64,000 nucleotides of DNA, taken from the IMG/VR virus record IMGVR_UViG_3300019776_000324, positions 250,001 to 314,000 of that record; one strand, 5' to 3'. The position numbers were made by a program, and so were the translations under genes. Each line of letters begins with the position of its first letter. The stretch's first letter is position 1. Below, piece by piece: positions 33,624-40,074 of this stretch. The notes below the pieces were generated by a model. That model was not told the DNA's origin, ran no database searches, and worked only from the letters and a program-made list of their open reading frames with translations. This DNA is from a virus.

Positions 33624-34244
33624 ATGCAAGACCATAACGATATATACTCCATTGTAGAACGCCTCCGTATGTTGGAGGAAGGTCTTGACAAGAATCAAAA
33701 GAGTGTCAATCAACTCAGTGCCACATTTAAACCAAAAACAGTAGCAGTACTCACAGCCAAAACAGATCCTAAAAATCCTCTAGCCGGCAAGCTGGTTGGT
33801 GGCGCAGAAGAAAGCGTAGAGTCCGACGAAGAGCCATTGGAAGAAGCTATTACTAGCGAAGATGTGCTGGACAAAGTTAAAAAATCATTTGCTGATTATC
33901 TAAGTAATATAGCAGATGAAATCAAACAAGATTCCGATCTCAAAGACAAGAAAAAAGAAGATACTGATCTAAAGCAAAAAGAAAAGAAGGATCGTGATCT
34001 TGTTTCTAAACAAATCGATGAACATGGTACTAATCTTCCAGAAGCAGTCAAATGTGTCACTATGGAAGATGGTCGCGTTTGTGAAATACACGGCGATGAC
34101 AACTCTGGGTTTGAGATCCACCACGGTAACCGTAGTTTACCAACAAGATTTAAAGATTTAGCTGAAGCCGAAATGGCTTTAGAAATGTTTATGAGTCGTC
34201 GTCGTAAGACTGACGAAGCACAAGATTATATTGAAGAAGCTTAA
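33624..34244 (+). CDS. Charged, coiled-coil-rich protein of the internal-protein block
   Basis: 206 aa. An alpha-helical N-terminus (IYSIVERLRMLEEGLDKNQKS) is followed by an acidic segment (ESDEEPLEEA) and a Lys/Asp-repeat helix (DLKDKKKEDTDLKQKEKKD, about 113-131). The C-terminal domain has VTMEDGRVCEIHGDD. Several L.EA / LPEA / LAEA sites would suit a T4-type prohead protease. Scaffold- or core-like role inferred. Confidence 0.5.
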   Translation: MQDHNDIYSIVERLRMLEEGLDKNQKSVNQLSATFKPKTVAVLTAKTDPKNPLAGKLVGGAEESVESDEEPLEEAITSEDVLDKVKKSFADYLSNIADEIKQDSDLKDKKKEDTDLKQKEKKDRDLVSKQIDEHGTNLPEAVKCVTMEDGRVCEIHGDDNSGFEIHHGNRSLPTRFKDLAEAEMALEMFMSRRRKTDEAQDYIEEA

Positions 34245-34256
34245 GGAAAAAAAGAA

Positions 34257-36758
34257 ATGAATTTGTTAAACCTATTTGAAGGACGCGAACCGCATCAACA
34301 AGCTATTGACAAGCTGGAACAGGCTCGTATTGATCACTTAAAAGAAAAAATGGATTACTATGCTAAACACGGCATGGTAGAACAATTCAAAAAAGCCAAA
34401 GCTGAACACGACAGTTATTTTAAAGTTCAAGATGAGTGCATGGGATATGGTAGTGTTGTTGGCGAACAAGGCATTCCTGGTTCAGTACCAACAGAAAAGA
34501 TTCCTGGCAAAGAAGACTTACTCCGAGGCAAGGGTCGTAGCTACTACGAATCAGTCGAAGAAGTTAATCCAAGTAAAAAAGTATTCAAAGACAAAGCTGG
34601 TAAACCAGTAGGAGAGATTGGTATTGATCCTGAATCAAGTCCTGGCAATAGCGAATGGTATGTATATCATTACGGCACAGGTTATAGTGTTGTTGGATTC
34701 GATAGTGCCGCAGAAGCTAAACGCGAATTAATGTATGTTCACAAGCATCCAGAAGCGGTCGAAGGGCACGAATCAACATTTGACGAAGCTGGTATTCCTG
34801 GTAATGTTCCAGTTGAAAAGATTCCAGGTAAAGAAGATTTGCTAAAGGGCAAGGGTCGTAGCTACTACGAAGCCCAAGACCAAAAAAAAAATTCTGAAGA
34901 AGTAGATAAGCTACAAACAGCTGCAAGAGAGTTTATAGAATTAATAAACGATCGCACTGGTCCTATCTATAAAGCATATTATCGTAGTTTTCCAAAAGGT
35001 TCTGCACTAGAAGCAGAACTGCGTAAACGCATTGCCGCCAAGTATGGCGTTGCAGAAAAAGAACTTGCTAACGCCGAAGCTGGCGATCGTGCTCGTCGCA
35101 TGTTTGGTAATAAACTCAATGAAGATCAAAAGTTACATGTAGGTGATCCTATCATTGTTACAGCTCCTAATGAGTTTGAAGGCAAGACTGGTGAGATTGC
35201 AGAGTTCAGCCCAAGTGGCGCATTTGTTGTTGTAAACTTATACAACCACGGTGAACACAGCATGCACCTGAGTGATGTTGAGTTTAATCAATATGCCGCA
35301 GATCAAGAAGATGAAGATGACTGGTACGACGACGGTGCAGAAGATACATTAGAAGAAGAACAAAAAGAATTCCTGTACACAGTTGAATGCGATGGCTACA
35401 ACAAAGGTAACTTTGTTAATAAAAACGACGCAATCTTTAGTGCTCAGTACATGATCTACTATGGCGAAAAAGAATATAACAAGATTGAAGTTATTGAACT
35501 TAAAACAGGTGATGTAATCTGGGAATGGCATGGCAAGAAAGCAGACAACGATGTTGCTCCTACAGAAGTAGAAGTAGGTGAAGGTTGGAGCAACAAGATG
35601 GTTGCTCAAAGAACCGGTCAAGCTCCAACACCATATTCAGTTTATATCAAAGGTAAAGAATGGAAGAGCTTTGCTGACGATGATCATGCTGAAAATGTAG
35701 CTAACAAGTTAAGAGCTAAATTCAAAGCAGAAGGTAAAGATCCTAGTGTTATTACTATTGCACCTACTGACTACGATAAAGATCTTAAAGAATTCGCACC
35801 AGGTGGCGGATATCAAGAACCACCTCCACCAGTATTAAAGAAAAAAGATCCGTTTGATGACGATGATCGTAGTATCTATCCACGCAAGATTCAACAACTA
35901 TTAACCAGTGGTGCTAAAGTAGATAGCCGTGTTCCTGGTGCTATGGGACACATTATTGCAGCTAATGGCGAAATGATTAGAATGAAGCCATTGAACAAGC
36001 CATACAGCCAAAAGAAATATGCTTGGTATATTGATCAAGAGCGTGATGATAAACTTTTATTAAAGCAAGTTGAACCTAACCATTATGTATTGTATGATCG
36101 TGATTGGTTGCCACAAGGCACAACAGAGGCTGCTAATCCAGCACAACAGGCCGCTATTGCCGTTGCTATGAAGAAGGCTGGCAAGAAACCTAAGAGTGTT
36201 GATGAAGGTATCATGGATGTTGTTAAACAAACATTCAACGACAATGTAGTAGGTTGGCCAATGGGCACTTCTACTGAACAGTTTATACAAGGTTGGGCTA
36301 GAGATATTAAAAATCGCACAGGAAAAAATGTTCCAGTAGAAAAGTTAACACAGTTGTACAATAACTATGTTAAGCGTTCTGGTGAACTTATGCAATCACA
36401 TGGCACCACTAACGAAGCTGAAACAGATTATTCTAAGCGTCGCCAGCGTGAGCGTGATGTAGATGCAGGTAAGCCCGTAGCAAAACAGCGCCAACCCAAG
36501 ATGACTGATTATCAAAAGCGCCGTGCTCAGCAGAAGAAAGAAATGGAACTAGGCGAGGATCAAGACACTAGTGGTGTTGAGAGCGCAATTATTCGTCGTA
36601 TTATGGTAGCACACACAGACTTGTTACAACAGTTTGGCCCAGAAAAAGTCATGCAGGCCGCAGAAGAAGTTGCTTACAATGTAGGCGATGTTGACGAAAT
36701 TGGTACCAGTGATGTCAGTGCTTGGGTACACGAAGTCAAACAAATCCTTGGTGCCTAA
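34257..36758 (+). CDS. Large internal-virion-protein candidate with duplicated module
   Basis: 833 aa, RBS AAGGAAAAA. It begins MNLLNLFEG; LFE/G fits the T4 prohead protease consensus. A module of 27 residues starting GIPG(S/N)VP is present twice (bases about 34471-34551 and 34792-34872) and ends GKGRSYYE. The middle has an SH3/KOW-like strip (VGDPIIVTAPNEFEGKTGEIAEF, near 300). The C-terminal segments (IIRRIMVAHTDLLQQFGPEKVMQAAEEVAYNVGD) are helical. The DNA-binding or structural role is unknown. TAATG overlap with the deaminase gene. Confidence 0.55.
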   Translation: MNLLNLFEGREPHQQAIDKLEQARIDHLKEKMDYYAKHGMVEQFKKAKAEHDSYFKVQDECMGYGSVVGEQGIPGSVPTEKIPGKEDLLRGKGRSYYESVEEVNPSKKVFKDKAGKPVGEIGIDPESSPGNSEWYVYHYGTGYSVVGFDSAAEAKRELMYVHKHPEAVEGHESTFDEAGIPGNVPVEKIPGKEDLLKGKGRSYYEAQDQKKNSEEVDKLQTAAREFIELINDRTGPIYKAYYRSFPKGSALEAELRKRIAAKYGVAEKELANAEAGDRARRMFGNKLNEDQKLHVGDPIIVTAPNEFEGKTGEIAEFSPSGAFVVVNLYNHGEHSMHLSDVEFNQYAADQEDEDDWYDDGAEDTLEEEQKEFLYTVECDGYNKGNFVNKNDAIFSAQYMIYYGEKEYNKIEVIELKTGDVIWEWHGKKADNDVAPTEVEVGEGWSNKMVAQRTGQAPTPYSVYIKGKEWKSFADDDHAENVANKLRAKFKAEGKDPSVITIAPTDYDKDLKEFAPGGGYQEPPPPVLKKKDPFDDDDRSIYPRKIQQLLTSGAKVDSRVPGAMGHIIAANGEMIRMKPLNKPYSQKKYAWYIDQERDDKLLLKQVEPNHYVLYDRDWLPQGTTEAANPAQQAAIAVAMKKAGKKPKSVDEGIMDVVKQTFNDNVVGWPMGTSTEQFIQGWARDIKNRTGKNVPVEKLTQLYNNYVKRSGELMQSHGTTNEAETDYSKRRQRERDVDAGKPVAKQRQPKMTDYQKRRAQQKKEMELGEDQDTSGVESAIIRRIMVAHTDLLQQFGPEKVMQAAEEVAYNVGDVDEIGTSDVSAWVHEVKQILGA

Positions 36759-37378
36759 TGAGAGCAGAAGAGTTCACAGTTAGTCTAGACGAAAAATTAG
36801 ATGAAATTCTAGTTCGTCTCTGTGAACTTGTAGTTCAAGGTCAAAAAGAAAATCAAGACCTAGGCATGGTGGCTGCCGCTGTATTAGATCCCGATGATAA
36901 TTGTGTAACAGGTATTAACTATCCTGCACGAGATGGTAAGCGTGTTCATGCCGAGCGTGCCGCTATAAACAACTATATTGATCGTTTTGGCCCTGTTCCT
37001 CCTGGCAGTATTGTTATTACAACATTAAGTCCATGCAATCAAGATATGGATAGTCGAGCAGGAGAAAGTTGTCAAGCGTTATTAGATCAACACGGCATTG
37101 ATTCAGTTTACTGTGGTTATGTTGATCCTACACAAGATAAGCATCAAGTCGGCTTAACTGCTAATAAAAAAATACAAGCATTGTGTAAAGCATTCGCTGA
37201 CACTTTTCTTAAAGACAAACTAGACGAACTTGAATTTTTAGGTAGCCCTTGCACCAAAGACTGTTCAGGTCATCGTGCCGGATATGCATGGGCACAAAGC
37301 AAAGGCGGTCGTGTTGCTAACAGTCCATTTAGTCCTAGCTTTAATAACGGCAGTCAGCTTTATGTTGATGGTAAGTAA
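36758..37378 (+). CDS. Zinc deaminase-like protein with capsid-targeting-like start
   Basis: 206 aa; the TAATG junction fixes the start. MRAEEF opens like the neighbouring leaders. Deaminase motifs: VHAERAAIN (HAE, near residue 67) and SPCNQDMDSRAGESC, a PC-x11-C zinc site with an unusually long insert. The C-terminal 50 residues (SPCTKDCSGHRAGYAWAQ then SPSFNNGSQL) form a separate Cys/His motif of unknown purpose. Substrate may be a nucleotide, nucleic acid or other amine; the position suggests it might be injected. Confidence 0.65.
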   Translation: MRAEEFTVSLDEKLDEILVRLCELVVQGQKENQDLGMVAAAVLDPDDNCVTGINYPARDGKRVHAERAAINNYIDRFGPVPPGSIVITTLSPCNQDMDSRAGESCQALLDQHGIDSVYCGYVDPTQDKHQVGLTANKKIQALCKAFADTFLKDKLDELEFLGSPCTKDCSGHRAGYAWAQSKGGRVANSPFSPSFNNGSQLYVDGK

Positions 37379-37383
37379 TAAAA

Positions 37384-37563
37384 ATGATTACAACTTTAAT
37401 AAAACAAAAATATTTAACAATCGTACAGACACTTGACAGGAAAGGTCCGTGGATTAAGGAAAATTTTGATCGTAAAGCATTTATTCGACAAATGGCTGAC
37501 GATCATAATACTACCACAGACATGATTGAGAAGTTACTTGAAAATTGCGAATGGTTTAAATAA
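37384..37563 (+). CDS. Small basic protein, 59 aa
   Basis: Begins 5 nt after the deaminase stop (MITTLIKQKYLTIV). Charged and helical; no recognised motif. Followed by a 24-codon ORF. Confidence 0.45.
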   Translation: MITTLIKQKYLTIVQTLDRKGPWIKENFDRKAFIRQMADDHNTTTDMIEKLLENCEWFK

Positions 37564-37564
37564 A

Positions 37565-37639
37565 ATGAACGACTATCCGATTATTCCAGAACAACAAGGT
37601 GACGAGGATTATAAACTTAATCCTTACGCACCAGTATAG
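37565..37639 (+). CDS. Very short ORF, 24 aa
   Basis: MNDYPIIPEQQGDEDYKLNP..., ATG 1 nt after the upstream stop. Compact spacing and phage-like composition support translation, but length makes this uncertain. Confidence 0.3.
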   Translation: MNDYPIIPEQQGDEDYKLNPYAPV

Positions 37640-37740
37640 AACACCCCTTAGGATCGTTTAGTTACGGTTTGGTGTAGGCGGCTGCTGCCTGCAAAACATT
37701 TCGGAGTCGTGCCCGATCGCGTGTTTGGCCAAGTGAGCAT
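37640..37740 (+). ncRNA. GC-rich structured non-coding region, possible small RNA
   Basis: Conspicuously GC-richer than its surroundings. ACACC (37641-37645) can pair with GGTGT (37671-37675). GTAGGC (37674-37679) pairs with GCCTGC (37687-37692) around a 7-nt loop, with one G-U pair. AAACA (37694-37698) can pair with TGTTT (37722-37726), and GATCG (37652-37656) with CGATC (37714-37718) as an alternative. It does not fold as a canonical tRNA and has no T-loop consensus. Lies before the dsbA-like promoter. Confidence 0.35.
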
Positions 37741-37751
37741 TACCAAATTAC

Positions 37752-37779
37752 TTGCATTGTCTAGATAAACCTGTATAAT
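37752..37779 (+). promoter_or_regulatory. Sigma70-type promoter, TTGCAT-16-TATAAT
   Basis: -35 TTGCAT at 37752-37757; -10 TATAAT at 37774-37779. A leader of about 20 nt with CAGGAGA precedes the ATG at 37806. Confidence 0.65.
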
Positions 37780-37805
37780 TAATACATTACTAACAGGAGA
37801 TTTAA

Positions 37806-38066
37806 ATGTCAGATCGCGTTTTTACATCAGAGCAAACCAACAAACTTACACAAATTATCAATGAAGGCATTAGTGTAATGTCCGAAATTGAAACACTCAC
37901 AGGCGGCCTCAACGACACAGTCAAAGCCATTGCTGAAGAATTAGAAATCAAACCAAGCATCTTGAAAAAAGCTATCAAGTTAGCACACAAAGCTGAGTTC
38001 GGTCGTGAACAACAGGATCACGAATTGCTTGAGCAAATTTTAGTACAAGTAGGAAAAACACTGTAA
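37806..38066 (+). CDS. dsbA: DsbA-like dsDNA-binding protein
   Basis: 86 aa, RBS AGGAG. All-helical: FTSEQTNKLTQIINEGISV, then ETLTGGLNDTVKAIAEELEIKPSILKKAIKLAHK. Length and character agree with the small T4 DsbA protein, which binds DNA near late promoters, and with its relatives in marine T4-like phages. A role in late transcription or DNA organisation is inferred. Confidence 0.6.
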   Translation: MSDRVFTSEQTNKLTQIINEGISVMSEIETLTGGLNDTVKAIAEELEIKPSILKKAIKLAHKAEFGREQQDHELLEQILVQVGKTL

Positions 38067-38939
38067 TTGCAAGCAGATTTTAAATTTTTAAATACGAACG
38101 GCGAGATTGTAGATACAGTCAGTGTAGAGTTACTTGATACACCTGCATCACTAGCATGGCAGTACGCCGTTCATTTAAATAATAAAAATCGTAAGATCAG
38201 TTCTCGTAGTACCATAGGTGGTTATTCTAATATTATTAATCAAGCACATGTTGATTCTACCTTTGAAAAAATATGTGCTTGTATCGATCAACTAGCCGAC
38301 ACAGAGTTTCCATATACAGGGTCGTTGCCAGAAACTGCGTTAGATATTGATCAGCAGTTTCTTAATCAATTACACAGATACTTTACTGATAGTTGTTTAG
38401 AAATTTGGAATTATAAATTTAGTGACTTTGCACTACAGATCACACTAAATGAAATTTTTCAGCAACTAAACATTCTAATACACGCAATCGAAAATTACTT
38501 TCCAACTCCTCAAAAACAACAATGGCAAGGATGCGGAAAAGAAATACACTTACACAGCAACGGTGACTCAACTAGCTACGATATAGCACCATTTCGTGGA
38601 TGCCACAGTTACGAAAGAGCAGATCTAGTATTAGACTCTCATATTTTAGGTAAAACTTTAATTGAAAGTTTCATGTGCAATGACAATCCTGCGCATTGGG
38701 ATACTTCAGGGCATGTGCGTACCAGTGGTGGATGTGTGTTTTTATTAACTGATCACCGCCAGCAAATTTACAACAGCAATGAATTCATTGAATGGTTATC
38801 TAGCCATCAAACTAGTAAACAAAAACAGTTTGCTGATTTGCCCTTGGGAAATTTAATTGCAGGGCACCGAGACCGCCTAGATACATTGTTAACTGACAAC
38901 ATGTTTAACAAGTATACATGTGAAATTGCCTTATTGTGA
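38067..38939 (+). CDS. Unknown protein paired with a radical SAM gene
   Basis: 290 aa from a TTG directly after the dsbA-like stop. Begins MQADFKFLNTNGEIVDTVSVELLD. Contains His/Cys/Asp-rich patches (GCGKEIHLHSNGDS near 158; APFRGCHSYERADLVLDSH near 178; MCNDNPAHWDTSGHVRTSGGCVF near 205) that could bind metal. Overlaps the radical SAM gene through GTGA, so the two probably act together; it might be substrate or partner. No family recognised. Confidence 0.5.
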   Translation: MQADFKFLNTNGEIVDTVSVELLDTPASLAWQYAVHLNNKNRKISSRSTIGGYSNIINQAHVDSTFEKICACIDQLADTEFPYTGSLPETALDIDQQFLNQLHRYFTDSCLEIWNYKFSDFALQITLNEIFQQLNILIHAIENYFPTPQKQQWQGCGKEIHLHSNGDSTSYDIAPFRGCHSYERADLVLDSHILGKTLIESFMCNDNPAHWDTSGHVRTSGGCVFLLTDHRQQIYNSNEFIEWLSSHQTSKQKQFADLPLGNLIAGHRDRLDTLLTDNMFNKYTCEIALL

Positions 38940-39985
38940 TTATAAAACCTCAATTCTTTGGTCACAAACAATATCAAGGCAAATATTGTCTAAGCCCTTT
39001 TTGTATGATACAAATAGAAACCAATGGACAAGTTCGTCTCTGCGGTTGTGCTGCATGGATGCCAGCTACTATCGGCAACATACTTGAAACGCCACTTTCT
39101 GAGTTGTTAGCTACACCGCTGGCGCAATCTATTCGTCAAAGTATTATCAACGGCACTTATCAATTTTGTAATGAAAAAGTTTGCGGGGTCATTCAGAATA
39201 ACGGTTTAAACACTATAGATACTGTTCCGGAAAATATCAAATACCTACTAGAAGATTCAGCTAGATTTCAACTGCCATATGAAATCAGTATTCATGGCGA
39301 CTTTACTTGTAATCTAAGTTGTCCTAGTTGTAGAACTAAAGTTATTAAAGTTGACGACGACAAAGTTGAACAACAAAACAAGGTTGGCGAGATAATTTTT
39401 AATAATTTGTTAGGAGAGCCAACAGATCGCCGCATGCATTTGATGTTAAGCGGCACCGGAGAAGTGTTTGCTAGCCCGATGTTATTAAATTTCATGAATA
39501 AAATAACACTTGATAAGTTTCCTAATGTAGCTTTTAGTATCGGCACCAATGGGTTATTATGCGAAAAGCGATGGGAACGAATTGAGCACTTAGAATCAGC
39601 CATTGAAAAAATTACAGTAAGCATTGATGCTACTTGTGCAGATACCTACGAAAAAATTCGACGAGGTGGCAACTGGGATCAACTATTAACAAATATGAAT
39701 TTCTTAAAAAATAAGAAACAGTTAACTGGTATGAAGTTACACACTCGCATGATTGTTCAAGATGGTAACTACTCTGAGATATTAAAATTTTATGAGTTTT
39801 CTAAACAGTTTGATGCAGATGTTGTTGAGTATTCTCGATTGATCAATTGGGGCACTTGGACTAACGATGAATTTAAATTGCATAATGTTTTTGATGTTGC
39901 TCACCCCAACAGAGATCAAGCACTAGAGTCAATAACAGAATTAAAAAGGTTAACCGATGTGTGGTTTGAAGGAAATTTTAGTTGA
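38936..39985 (+). CDS. Radical SAM protein with N-terminal SPASM-like region
   Basis: 349 aa from a GTG at a GTGA overlap. The radical SAM motif CNLSCPSC is at residues about 125-132. Upstream of it, CLSPFCMIQIETNGQVRLCGCAAW...IGNIL (about 18-50) looks like a SPASM auxiliary-cluster segment, which normally lies C-terminal. VSIDATCADTYEKIRRG (near 225) is typical of SPASM-family cores. Likely modifies a peptide or protein; substrate unknown. Its TGA stop overlaps the -35 of the polymerase promoter. Confidence 0.72.
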   Translation: MIIKPQFFGHKQYQGKYCLSPFCMIQIETNGQVRLCGCAAWMPATIGNILETPLSELLATPLAQSIRQSIINGTYQFCNEKVCGVIQNNGLNTIDTVPENIKYLLEDSARFQLPYEISIHGDFTCNLSCPSCRTKVIKVDDDKVEQQNKVGEIIFNNLLGEPTDRRMHLMLSGTGEVFASPMLLNFMNKITLDKFPNVAFSIGTNGLLCEKRWERIEHLESAIEKITVSIDATCADTYEKIRRGGNWDQLLTNMNFLKNKKQLTGMKLHTRMIVQDGNYSEILKFYEFSKQFDADVVEYSRLINWGTWTNDEFKLHNVFDVAHPNRDQALESITELKRLTDVWFEGNFS

Positions 39986-40010
39986 TTTTTAAACAAAATA
40001 AGTATATCAT
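39982..40010 (+). promoter_or_regulatory. Sigma70-type promoter, TTGATT-17-TATCAT
   Basis: -35 TTGATT at 39982-39987 (containing the upstream TGA), 17-bp spacer, -10 TATCAT at 40005-40010. A leader of nearly 60 nt follows, the longest in the window. Confidence 0.55.
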
Positions 40011-40044
40011 AAACAATGAATCGCTCACATTACGAGCATGAATC

Positions 40045-40060
40045 ATGGCTTACCGGCCAT
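40045..40060 (+). promoter_or_regulatory. Leader hairpin before the DNA polymerase gene
   Basis: ATGGC (40045-40049), loop TTACCG, GCCAT (40056-40060), ending 4 nt before the GGAG Shine-Dalgarno. A second small stem, GCTC/GAGC, lies at 40023-40037. T4 gp43 represses its own translation through a hairpin in this position; the same is inferred here. Confidence 0.45.
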
Positions 40061-40074
40061 AAACGGAGAAAAAT

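Noticed and set aside
37640-37740. tRNA
   Set aside because: A 7-nt loop on a 6-bp stem suggested an anticodon arm, but there is no matching acceptor stem, D-arm or T-loop consensus.
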